Shown here: positions 16,924 through 24,916 of the stretch, piece after piece
Position numbering within the stretch: position 1 is the first letter of the stretch
Layout of the letters: every line of letters begins with the position of its first letter
Assembly: GCA_947631505.1 (NCBI GenBank)
Contig: CANRLR010000024.1
Span: 1-33,449, forward strand
Length of the DNA stretch: 33,449 bases
Direction: 5' to 3'
Source: an uncultured Lachnospiraceae bacterium
GTDB lineage: Bacteria > Bacillota > Clostridia > Lachnospirales > Lachnospiraceae
The notes under the pieces: model-generated
The model's input: the letters and a program-made list of their open reading frames with translations, nothing else
What the model was told of the DNA's origin: nothing
The model's database searches: none
Translations under genes and position numbers: made by a program

Positions 16924-18021
16924 TTGGAAAAAAAAGTATTAATAGTAGATGACTCTGCACTTATGAGAAGGCTTATGTCTGATATAATTAACTCAAAAGA
17001 GTACTTAACTGTGGCAGATACTGCTAGTAATGGTGTAAATGCCATGGAATTGCTGAATGCAGGAAAACAGTATGATATCATTTTATCCGATATTAAGATG
17101 CCGAAAATGGATGGTGTTGAATTTTTGAAGGAGCTCAACCGCAGACATTTTCAGATACCGGTCCTAATCGTAAGTTCGATTGCCAGTGAAAGTACAAGAG
17201 AAACCATTGAGGCACTGGAGTTAGGAGCTTTTGATTTTGTAAAGAAACCACATGGCTCTGTAGGACAGGCGTTTCGGGATTTCGAGAATCATCTTGTGAT
17301 GCGGATCTACTATGCATGCGGCATGGATAAAATAATTCAGGAGCCAGAGTTAAAACAGCAGAAAGTATACTCGATGGAAAAAAAATCTCCCGAACTTGGA
17401 GGTTCATCCGTTAAAGGGAAGAGTTTTAAGAAAGCGGGAGAGAATAATACGCTGGTTGTTATTGCATCATCGACAGGAGGGCCGAGAGCACTTCAGTCAG
17501 TGATTCCGCTAATACCGAAGGACTTTTCGTATCCGGTTGTAGTGGTACAGCATATGCCGGCAGGTTTTACTGCATCATTGGCATCCAGACTGAATGAAAT
17601 GAGTTCAATCCGGGTGAAGGAAGCAGAGGATGGAGAAATCCTTAAGAAAGGAATCGTTTATATTGCACAAGGTGGTAAACAGTGTGAACTGGTGCAAAAG
17701 GGAACCGGGGTTTACCAGATTTCAGAAAATAATAAACCGGCACGAGGCGGACTAAGACCATGTGCGGATATATTTTTTGAATCATTGGCAGATACTTCGA
17801 TTCAAAATTTATATTGTGCCGTATTGACCGGAATGGGTGCAGATGCAAGTAAAGGATTAAAATTGATGAAGCAGCAGAAAAATGTAAAAGTGGTTGCTCA
17901 AAATCAGGAAACCTGTGTTGTTTATGGCATGCCTAGGGCAGCAAAGCTGGCAGGGGTGGTAGATCATATGGTACCGCTGGAGGATGTAACATCAACATTA
18001 ATAAAGAAAATAGGAGTGTGA
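16924..18021 (+). CDS. cheB: Chemotaxis protein-glutamate methylesterase/deamidase CheB
   Basis: CheB removes methyl groups from chemoreceptors during adaptation. A receiver domain (about 1-125) has Asp9/Asp10, phospho-acceptor Asp56 in 'IILSDIKMPKMDG' and a Lys in 'FDFVKKPHG'. The esterase domain carries the catalytic Ser in 'IASSTGGPRAL', His in 'VVQHMPAGFT' and Asp in 'TGMGADASKGL'. The frame is open fourteen codons upstream of the chosen start, but AAAGGAG (in the end of the PilZ gene) lies ten bases before TTG 16924, and 'MEKKVLIVDDSA' fits receiver starts. cheA follows after four bases. Confidence 0.95.
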   Translation: MEKKVLIVDDSALMRRLMSDIINSKEYLTVADTASNGVNAMELLNAGKQYDIILSDIKMPKMDGVEFLKELNRRHFQIPVLIVSSIASESTRETIEALELGAFDFVKKPHGSVGQAFRDFENHLVMRIYYACGMDKIIQEPELKQQKVYSMEKKSPELGGSSVKGKSFKKAGENNTLVVIASSTGGPRALQSVIPLIPKDFSYPVVVVQHMPAGFTASLASRLNEMSSIRVKEAEDGEILKKGIVYIAQGGKQCELVQKGTGVYQISENNKPARGGLRPCADIFFESLADTSIQNLYCAVLTGMGADASKGLKLMKQQKNVKVVAQNQETCVVYGMPRAAKLAGVVDHMVPLEDVTSTLIKKIGV

Positions 18022-18025
18022 AAGA

Positions 18026-20110
18026 ATGGATACAAGTCAATATTTAGATTTATTCATTGATGAAACAAAAGAACATCTTCAAACACTGAATGAACATATT
18101 CTTGTTTTGGAGAAAGAGCCAGAAAATGAAGATACAATTAATGAGATTTTCCGTGCAGCACATACGCTGAAAGGAATGTCGGGTACAATGGGCTTTTCCC
18201 GCATGCAGCGTCTGACTCATGATTTGGAAAATGTTTTTTCGGAAATCCGCAATGGAAATATGAAGGCAAATGCCAAATTGATCGATGTATTGTTCCGTGG
18301 TCTGGATGCTTTGGAGCAGTATTTGGATGTTATTTCTTCAGAGGGAAATGAAGGAACAGAGGACAATGAAGACATTATTCATGATCTGAATGTTCTGGTA
18401 GAAGAACAAAGCGGCGGTAATGCGGGCACACAAACAGAGGCACCGAAACAAGAAGAGCAGAAAGAACCGGTAAAGGAAAAAACAGCTGCTCCATCAAGTG
18501 ATAAGTGTAAATATGAACAAATCCCTATTTCAGAATATGAGATTTCTGCTATGAGAACAGCCAAAGACGAAGGAAAGAATATTTTTGGTATTACGGTATA
18601 TCTGCAAGAGAGCTGTATCTTGAAATCAGCCCGTGCTTTTCTTGTTTTCAAATCGGTAGAGAACAAGGGGGAATTAGTAAAGTCTATTCCGACTACTGAG
18701 CAGATTGAGGATGAAGAATTTGATTTTGATTTTAGCTGGATTCTGGCTACCAGTGATACAAAAGAAAATGTGAAGAAGCTTATTATGAATGTGTCGGAAG
18801 TGGCAGCAGTGTATATTGACGATTATGAGATTCCGGCAGTAGAAAAGACAGAACCATTAAAGGTGGAAGTTGAGAAGCCAAAGGCTGGAAAGCCAGAGAC
18901 TCCGGATAAGAAGGAGGAGCAGGACAAACCAAAGAAAGCAAAAGCAAAGGTCGGGAGCCGTTCTGTGCGTGTCGATATTGACAAACTGGATGTATTGATG
19001 AATCTTGTCAGCGAGTTAATTATTGCTAAAAACGGACTTGTTTCTGCCAGCTCCGGTGAAATGGCAAGTGGAAACTCACAGACATTCCATGAACAGATTG
19101 AATATTTAGAGCGTATTACGACGAATTTGCATGAGTCTGTCATGAAAGTACGAATGGTGCCGATCGATAGTGTTGTCAACCGATTCCCACGTATGATTCG
19201 CGATTTGAACCGTAAGCTGAATAAAAAAATGGAATTATATATGACTGGTGAAGAGACAGAACTCGACCGTACGGTAATTGATGAAATCGGAGATCCTTTG
19301 ATGCATCTGCTTCGTAACTCGGCGGATCACGGGCTGGAGAGTAATGAGGAACGTGTACGTCTTGGTAAACCAGAGGTCGGCTCCATTTTCTTAGATGCCT
19401 ATCAGGATGGCAATAATGTAATTATTGATGTTCGTGATGACGGTGCCGGAATTGATGTTGAGAAAGTAAAGAATAAAGCAATTGAAAAGGGCACAATTAC
19501 AGAGAAACAGGCAGAGACAATGGCAGATAAAGATTTTATAGACTTACTGTTCAAACCAAGTTTCTCTACAGCAGATAAAATTACAGATGTATCAGGGCGG
19601 GGTGTCGGCCTTGATGTTGTTAAGACGAAAATAGAAGCGCTAGGCGGAAGTATCAGTGCGAAAACAGTTGCCGGAGAGGGAAGTACCTTTACGATTCAGC
19701 TGCCGCTTACCTTGGCAATTATTCAGGCATTGATGGTTGAGGTCGGTTCGGAAAAATATGCCATTCCGTTAGGAAACATCAATGGTATTGAAGATATTCC
19801 AAAAGAGGATATTTGTTACGTACAGTCCAAAGAGGTTATTCATCTTCGCGGCAGCGTGATTCCGATTATTCGGCTTCATGAAGTATTGGATATGGAAGAG
19901 CCGGAACCGGATTCTAATTCTTTGATTGTTGTAGTCATTAAGAAGGGCGAACAGCAGGTCGGTCTTGTTATCGACAATCTGCTTGGCCAGCAGGAAACGG
20001 TTATTAAATCACTGGGACGTCATATTACGAATAATAAGCTCTTTAGTGGTGCAACTATTTTGGGAGATGGCGAAGTGGCACTGATTTTGGATACAAATAC
20101 ATTGATTTAG
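18026..20110 (+). CDS. cheA: Chemotaxis sensor histidine kinase CheA
   Basis: CheA reads receptor state and phosphorylates CheY and CheB. The HPt domain holds the phospho-His46 in 'IFRAAHTLKGMSG'. A CheY-binding P2 domain spans about 165-275, followed by a Lys/Glu/Pro linker and the dimerisation helices ('DIDKLDVLMNLVSELIIAK', about 315-375). The ATP-binding domain has the N box 'HLLRNSADHGLES', G1 'VRDDGAGIDVEKV' and G2 'GRGVGLDVVKTKIEALGG'. A CheW-like regulatory domain fills the last 135 residues. At 694 residues all five domains are present. cheW follows 13 bases later. Confidence 0.97.
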   Translation: MDTSQYLDLFIDETKEHLQTLNEHILVLEKEPENEDTINEIFRAAHTLKGMSGTMGFSRMQRLTHDLENVFSEIRNGNMKANAKLIDVLFRGLDALEQYLDVISSEGNEGTEDNEDIIHDLNVLVEEQSGGNAGTQTEAPKQEEQKEPVKEKTAAPSSDKCKYEQIPISEYEISAMRTAKDEGKNIFGITVYLQESCILKSARAFLVFKSVENKGELVKSIPTTEQIEDEEFDFDFSWILATSDTKENVKKLIMNVSEVAAVYIDDYEIPAVEKTEPLKVEVEKPKAGKPETPDKKEEQDKPKKAKAKVGSRSVRVDIDKLDVLMNLVSELIIAKNGLVSASSGEMASGNSQTFHEQIEYLERITTNLHESVMKVRMVPIDSVVNRFPRMIRDLNRKLNKKMELYMTGEETELDRTVIDEIGDPLMHLLRNSADHGLESNEERVRLGKPEVGSIFLDAYQDGNNVIIDVRDDGAGIDVEKVKNKAIEKGTITEKQAETMADKDFIDLLFKPSFSTADKITDVSGRGVGLDVVKTKIEALGGSISAKTVAGEGSTFTIQLPLTLAIIQALMVEVGSEKYAIPLGNINGIEDIPKEDICYVQSKEVIHLRGSVIPIIRLHEVLDMEEPEPDSNSLIVVVIKKGEQQVGLVIDNLLGQQETVIKSLGRHITNNKLFSGATILGDGEVALILDTNTLI

Positions 20111-20123
20111 GGGGTATTTCAAT

Positions 20124-20591
20124 ATGGACGAAATTTTATATAATAATGATGTCGTGGATGAAGTTCAATACATAATTGTAAAATTAGGTGATGAACAGTA
20201 TGGAGTAGATATAAGTTATGTGGATAATATTGTCCGCCTGCCAAGAATTACCAGAGTGCCAAAATCTCAGCCACACTATGTTGGCGTGATTAATCTGCGT
20301 GGTGAAGTAGTTCCAATTATGAGTCTTCGCAAACGCTTTAATTTGGAAACCGATGAGTATACCAATGCAACTCGTATTATTATTATTCGTTTGGAAGACC
20401 AGTCAATTGTTGGTTTTTTGGTAGATGAAGTACGTGAGGTCGTAAATATTGATCCTCGTAAAGTGGAAAAGCCGACTTTCAAGTTAGATGAGAAAAATGC
20501 ATCGTATCTTGCCGGTATCGGCAAAAAAGGAGAAGGGTTGATTTCTCTTTTGGATATTAAGGCAATAGTTGAGGAAGTAAAGAAAGCATGA
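20124..20591 (+). CDS. cheW: Chemotaxis coupling protein CheW
   Basis: CheW links CheA to the receptor arrays. The 155 residues form a single CheW domain with 'YGVDISYVDNIVRLPRITRV', 'VINLRGEVVPIMSLRKRF' and 'VGFLVDEVREVVNIDP', all highly conserved. It starts with a GGGGG site and its stop overlaps the cheD start by four bases (ATGA). The N-terminus is slightly extended with Asp/Asn-rich residues. Confidence 0.96.
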   Translation: MDEILYNNDVVDEVQYIIVKLGDEQYGVDISYVDNIVRLPRITRVPKSQPHYVGVINLRGEVVPIMSLRKRFNLETDEYTNATRIIIIRLEDQSIVGFLVDEVREVVNIDPRKVEKPTFKLDEKNASYLAGIGKKGEGLISLLDIKAIVEEVKKA

Positions 20592-21073
20592 AAGAAGTAA
20601 TAAGAGTGGGGATGGCAGATTATCAGATCTGCCGTTCGCCACAAGTTATATCAACCCTTGGACTTGGTTCCTGTCTAGGGGTTGTGTTGTATGATGAAAC
20701 AACACAGATTTGCGGAATGGCTCATGTTATGCTTCCGGATAGCAGCCGCATTGTAAAAGCGTTAGACCGGAAGAAGTTTGTAGATACTTGTTTGCAGGAT
20801 ATGTATGATGAGCTGCTTCGTGAGAAAGTGAAGAAAGAAAAGTTAGTGGCAAAAATAGCAGGGGGAGCCAAAATGTTTTCCTATAAATCCAATAATGAGA
20901 TGTTGAACATTGGCGACCAGAATGTGAAAGCGGTAAAAGATAAGTTAGAGGAATGGAAGATTTCGATTCTTGCAGAAGATACAGGTCTGGATTATAGCCG
21001 TACGATAACGTTTGATCCAGAAACGGGCCTGCTCACGATTCGGGCAGTAGGAATCGGTGAGTATGTAATTTGA
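20588..21073 (+). CDS. cheD: Chemoreceptor glutamine deamidase CheD
   Basis: CheD deamidates receptor glutamines and, in Bacillus, also stimulates CheC. The catalytic Cys29 lies in 'TLGLGSCLGVVLYD' and the catalytic His46 in 'ICGMAHVMLPDS'; 'KIAGGAKMF' follows at the expected place. At 161 residues the length is normal. It overlaps cheW by four bases. In Bacillus cheC lies between cheW and cheD; here that gene is missing, so CheD may work with FliY or alone. Confidence 0.95.
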   Translation: MKEVIRVGMADYQICRSPQVISTLGLGSCLGVVLYDETTQICGMAHVMLPDSSRIVKALDRKKFVDTCLQDMYDELLREKVKKEKLVAKIAGGAKMFSYKSNNEMLNIGDQNVKAVKDKLEEWKISILAEDTGLDYSRTITFDPETGLLTIRAVGIGEYVI

Positions 21074-21094
21074 TTATTTAGAGGTGTAGATACC

Positions 21095-21406
21095 ATGAAA
21101 TATCGTTTTATTCCTGCTTTTGTCATGTTGACAGCAGGATTGGTTAGTTGTATTTTGAGTGTTGTGCAGCAGTGGCCGGTAATGACAAGCCTTGTTACTC
21201 TTGTCATTGTATTGCTTGTTTTTTATATCATTGGTCAGATTGCAGCACAAATTGTTGGAAGGGTGCAGGCAGAGCATCAGGCGATGGTCGAGGCTGAGAA
21301 AAAGCGCCGTGAGGAAGAAGAAAAACGGTTGGAAGAGGAAAAAATAAAACAGGAACAGGAAGAGGCTGAAAGGCAGGCAGAAACCGCTGAGAATGATAAT
21401 ATATAA
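21095..21406 (+). CDS. Small membrane protein with charged coiled-coil tail, function unknown
   Basis: I do not recognise a named family. The 103-residue product has two hydrophobic helices at about residues 5-25 and 29-52 with a very short turn between, then a strongly charged Glu/Lys/Arg/Gln helix (about 58-98) predicted to form a coiled coil, ending in an acidic tail. Topology would place the tail in the cytoplasm. GAGGTG lies eleven bases before the ATG. It sits between cheD and the sigma factor gene, 16 bases from the latter, so it is made with the chemotaxis proteins. A role in anchoring motor or array components is only a guess. Confidence 0.85.
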   Translation: MKYRFIPAFVMLTAGLVSCILSVVQQWPVMTSLVTLVIVLLVFYIIGQIAAQIVGRVQAEHQAMVEAEKKRREEEEKRLEEEKIKQEQEEAERQAETAENDNI

Positions 21407-21422
21407 TGGAAAGGAATAGCGG

Positions 21423-22187
21423 ATGAAAGAATCAGAAAGAAAAAAACTGTGGGATAGATATATAAAGACCAAATCTCCAGAACTTCGCGAACAATTGATA
21501 TTAGAATATGCTAATGTGGTCAATTTGGTTGCGGGACGCCTAAGTATGTATCTGGGTTATACGGTAGAGTATGATGATTTGGTTGGCTATGGAATATTCG
21601 GTCTGATTGATGCGATTGATAAATATGATATGACAAAAAATGTCAAATTTGAAACTTATGCCAGTCTGCGTATCCGTGGAGCTATTTTGGATCAGATTCG
21701 GAAAATGGATTGGATTCCGCGTACGCTGCGGCAGAAGCAAAAAAGAATGGAAACAGCGGTGGCAAAACTGGAAGCCGCTTATGGCAGACCGGCAACAAGT
21801 GATGAAATTGCTGAGGAATTGGGAATTACAAAGGATGAGTACGAGGGCTGGAAGGCAGAAGCAGAATTTACAAACATGGTTTCACTGGATGATTATTTGG
21901 AGCAGGGCAGTGAGGGAAGAATGGAAACATTCGGTGCTAAATTCCAGCAGCCGGAAAATGCAGTGCAGAAGCAGGAACTAAAAGAAATGCTGGTAGAAGC
22001 ATTGAAGACATTGACGGATAATGAGCAGAAGGTTATTACTTTCTATTATTATGAAGAATTAACATTGAAAGAAATCAGTCAGATTTTGAATGTATCGGAG
22101 TCCCGGGTGTCACAGCTTCATACAAAAGGTTTGCAGAAGATTAAGGTACAGTTAGGAAATGCTGTAGATTTGTTGAATTTATTCTAG
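21423..22187 (+). CDS. sigD: Flagellar RNA polymerase sigma factor SigD (FliA/WhiG type)
   Basis: This sigma-28 directs transcription of late flagellar genes such as flagellin and many chemoreceptors. Region 2 is visible in 'VNLVAGRLSMYLGYTVEYDD', 'LVGYGIFGLIDAIDKYD' and 'FETYASLRIRGAILDQIRK'; region 3 in 'RPATSDEIAEELGITKDEY'; region 4 in 'LTLKEISQILNVSESRVSQL'. At 254 residues it is the usual FliA/SigD size. Its place near the 3' end of the fla/che operon is the Bacillus arrangement, where distance from the promoter limits SigD level. The anti-sigma FlgM is not in this window. Confidence 0.96.
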   Translation: MKESERKKLWDRYIKTKSPELREQLILEYANVVNLVAGRLSMYLGYTVEYDDLVGYGIFGLIDAIDKYDMTKNVKFETYASLRIRGAILDQIRKMDWIPRTLRQKQKRMETAVAKLEAAYGRPATSDEIAEELGITKDEYEGWKAEAEFTNMVSLDDYLEQGSEGRMETFGAKFQQPENAVQKQELKEMLVEALKTLTDNEQKVITFYYYEELTLKEISQILNVSESRVSQLHTKGLQKIKVQLGNAVDLLNLF

Positions 22188-22200
22188 AATGGAGATAAAA

Positions 22201-23799
22201 ATGGCGGTAAACGGATATTTTGAATTGATTCAGAAAGACGATAGAATGTGGCTCTGTGTCCACCCTCCAGAAGATGGAGGAGAGATGGCAACGGCAGAAG
22301 AGGTTATGGGATATTTAGACAGCATTTCATTTTCGGATTATGATCTGGTGGCATTGGATGCATATATGAAGAGCGGGGAATTCAGCAAACCAATGAAGTT
22401 ATCGAATACGGTCATTATTCCAGAGCGGGAACGGGTGAAGGTGACGATAACACCAAACGGAGAACGGGCATTGGCTCGTTTTTACCCACCCTCAACCGGC
22501 GGTTCTCTTTTGACCGAACAAGATATTATCAGTGATCTTCAAATGGCTGGGATTCGCCATGGGATCAAGAAAAAGGCGATAGAACACTTTTTAAATCATC
22601 ACGAATATTGCCGGGATTATATTATTGCAGAGGCAACATTACCTGTTCAGGGACATGATGCCAAGGTACATTATTTTTTTGATGTGAATGTAACAGCGAA
22701 ACCAAAATTGAATGAAGATGGAAGTGTTGATTTCCACCAACTTGGTAATATTAAAGGAGTAAAGGAGGGAGACAAATTAGCTACCCTTACTCCGGTAGAC
22801 AGAGGGCGGGCAGGCATTTCTGTTTTGGGGAAAACAATGCCGGCCCAAAAGGTAAAAAACCGATTTCTGCGTTTTGGAAGAAATATTCGGATTTCAGAGG
22901 ATAAGTGTACCCTTTATTCAAAGGTATCCGGACATGTTACTTTGGTAGATGATATGGTCATGGTATCCGATATCTATAAAGTACCGGCAAATGTTGATTC
23001 TTCAACAGGTGATATTGTATATAAGGGAACTGTAGAGGTGGCAGGAAATGTTAATACAGGATACCGGATTGAAGCGGAAGGAGATATTATTGTAAATGGT
23101 GTCGTAGAGGGTGCAACCCTGATATCCGGTGGTAATATTGTTCTGAAGCGTGGTATGCAGGGAATGGACAAAGGAGAACTAAAAGCAGAGGGTAATATTA
23201 CAGCAAAATTTTTGGAAAATTGTAATGTAATCTGCAAAGGAAGCTTGAAAGCAGATGCAGTTCTTCATAGTAATGTAGAATGTGAGGAGAGTATTGAAGT
23301 TCTTGGACGCAAGGGGTTGATTAATGGTGGGTCTGTAAGAACTTATGCGATGATACATGCTACTTCCTTGGGTTCAACGATGGGGGCTCTGACACAGATT
23401 GAAGTAATTTCTGACATGGAATTGATTAAGAGAACGAATATGTTGCGGGAGAAAATTGAAGACCGGAAAATTTTGCTGGATAAAATGAATAAGGTGGCAC
23501 AAAGCGTAAAAAACCAACTGGCATCGGATCAGGAAGTATTACCCGAACAGCTTGAATATATTAAACAGGCAACAGTTAATAAACCGATTTTATCAAAAGA
23601 ATTGCGGGAAATGAACTTGGAGAGGGAGAATTTGCTGTCCCGCATTGAGCGTAATAAAACTGCCTGCATAAAAGTGGAAGACACGGTGTATTCCGGTGTT
23701 AAAGTTATTGTACGGGATGTGAGTAAGAATATTAACGAAAATTTGGCCCATTGTCGTTTTGTCCGTGACGGTGCTGATATACGCATTGCAGGACTGTAA
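22201..23799 (+). CDS. fapA: DUF342/FapA-family beta-helix protein
   Basis: The 532-residue protein matches the FapA (DUF342, flagellar assembly protein A) plan: an N-terminal mixed domain with 'IRHGIKKKAIEHFL', a repeated beta-helix between about residues 255 and 400 (glycine-spaced turns such as 'VEVAGNVNTGYRIEAEGDII', 'VNGVVEGATLISGGNIVL', 'LKAEGNITAKFLENCNV'), a coiled coil (about 405-480) and a short C-terminal strand region. In Vibrio, FapA takes part in nutrient control of polar flagella; the Firmicutes role is unknown. A start twelve bases upstream would place the GGAG site inside the gene, so ATG 22201 is chosen. It follows sigD after 13 bases. Confidence 0.85.
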   Translation: MAVNGYFELIQKDDRMWLCVHPPEDGGEMATAEEVMGYLDSISFSDYDLVALDAYMKSGEFSKPMKLSNTVIIPERERVKVTITPNGERALARFYPPSTGGSLLTEQDIISDLQMAGIRHGIKKKAIEHFLNHHEYCRDYIIAEATLPVQGHDAKVHYFFDVNVTAKPKLNEDGSVDFHQLGNIKGVKEGDKLATLTPVDRGRAGISVLGKTMPAQKVKNRFLRFGRNIRISEDKCTLYSKVSGHVTLVDDMVMVSDIYKVPANVDSSTGDIVYKGTVEVAGNVNTGYRIEAEGDIIVNGVVEGATLISGGNIVLKRGMQGMDKGELKAEGNITAKFLENCNVICKGSLKADAVLHSNVECEESIEVLGRKGLINGGSVRTYAMIHATSLGSTMGALTQIEVISDMELIKRTNMLREKIEDRKILLDKMNKVAQSVKNQLASDQEVLPEQLEYIKQATVNKPILSKELREMNLERENLLSRIERNKTACIKVEDTVYSGVKVIVRDVSKNINENLAHCRFVRDGADIRIAGL

Positions 23800-23821
23800 C
23801 CTGTCAAAGGAGAGATGTAGT

Positions 23822-24127
23822 ATGCTGAATTCTATTGATTTTAATACAATGCTTCCCAGAACGGCAGAAGCAGCGGACGTACAGGGCAGGGAACTGAATC
23901 AGACGCAGCATTTGGCGGAACAGCCGGGCATTCAGTTTCAGCAGCGCACGCAGCAGGAAGCAAGACAGACAGTAGAAACTGCTGAAAGTGAGACAGAAGA
24001 GTATGACGCCGAAAAAAAAGGAAACGGCAGAAGATATTCAGGAAATGGGAACCGGAATAAGAAAAAGGAGCAGAAAGCAGCTCCGATGGCACCGCGTTCC
24101 AACAGCAGTTTTGATATTATGATATAA
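23822..24127 (+). CDS. Small hydrophilic protein of the post-sigD cluster, function unknown
   Basis: The 101-residue product has no membrane segment. It opens with 'MLNSIDFNTMLPRTAEAADV', has a Gln/Glu-rich middle, a basic Gly/Asn/Lys stretch (about 62-80) and ends 'SSFDIMI'. The two ends look ordered and the middle disordered, which suggests short binding motifs joined by a flexible link. AAAGGAGAG lies eight bases before the ATG, so expression is credible even though the sequence is low in complexity. I believe short proteins of this kind recur next to FapA-like genes in Clostridia flagellar operons, but I cannot name a family. Confidence 0.75.
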   Translation: MLNSIDFNTMLPRTAEAADVQGRELNQTQHLAEQPGIQFQQRTQQEARQTVETAESETEEYDAEKKGNGRRYSGNGNRNKKKEQKAAPMAPRSNSSFDIMI

Positions 24128-24166
24128 GAACATCCTTAGTGGAGACGCTTTGGACTGGAGGAAGAT

Positions 24167-24916
24167 ATGACAGTAGTGGAGATTGTTTTATTAATTATAG
24201 GATTTGCTTGTGTCTGTATCAGTTTTTTTGTGACAGGGAAAAAGGAAATGGAACAGAGTGGACAGGCAGGAGAAGAGGTTACGACGGCCAGTCTTTGGAC
24301 AGAGAAAGAAGAGCAGATGATTCAGGAGCGGGTGACAGAATTATTACAAGAAAAGCAGACAGAGCTGGTGGATGCCACGGCGGATCAAATGAACCGTCTA
24401 TGTAATGATAAGATAATGGCAGTTGATGAATTTTCAAAACAGCTTTTGGAAAAAATTGAAGCGAACCATCAGGAAGTTGTGTTTATGTATAATCTTTTAA
24501 ATGAGAAAGAAAAGGAAGTAAAAGAGATCGTTACGGAACCCGTTATTCGTACGGCAGAACCAAAGGTGAAACAGACACCGGTTTCGGGACTTGAAAAAGT
24601 GGCTCAGAAACAGGACAACCAAAAAGCATCAGCCAAAGAGAAAAAGGAGAATAGTGCAGTATCCTCTCCGGCAGTTCCACAGAAAAAAGCGGGAAATGTA
24701 AAGCAGGCAGGACAGCCAAAGAAAATAGAAGAACCGTTAAAGGAACCGGAGGACAGACCGATAGAAGCCATTGCTAATGTTCATGGAGATGTGAATTTGA
24801 AGATTCAGAAAATGCATAAAGAAGGGAAATCTATTCTTGAAATATCTAAGGCTTTAAATATGGGACAGGGTGAAGTGAAGCTGGTAATTGCATTATATGG
24901 AGGGAAATCACGATGA
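24167..24916 (+). CDS. SwrB/YlxL-like membrane protein with C-terminal helix-turn-helix-like motif
   Basis: The 249-residue protein has one N-terminal membrane helix (about residues 3-24), a helical segment (45-120), a long disordered Lys/Pro/Glu/Gln linker (about 125-205), and a conserved end 'IQKMHKEGKSILEISKALNM' then 'GQGEVKLVIALYGGKSR'. The end resembles a sigma-4 or HTH fold. Bacillus SwrB (YlxL), encoded right after sigD, has this plan and promotes basal body maturation at the FliF/FliG/FliM stage. Position upstream of rpsB agrees. The last four bases overlap the next gene. The name is a family-level inference; direct similarity must be checked. Confidence 0.65.
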   Translation: MTVVEIVLLIIGFACVCISFFVTGKKEMEQSGQAGEEVTTASLWTEKEEQMIQERVTELLQEKQTELVDATADQMNRLCNDKIMAVDEFSKQLLEKIEANHQEVVFMYNLLNEKEKEVKEIVTEPVIRTAEPKVKQTPVSGLEKVAQKQDNQKASAKEKKENSAVSSPAVPQKKAGNVKQAGQPKKIEEPLKEPEDRPIEAIANVHGDVNLKIQKMHKEGKSILEISKALNMGQGEVKLVIALYGGKSR

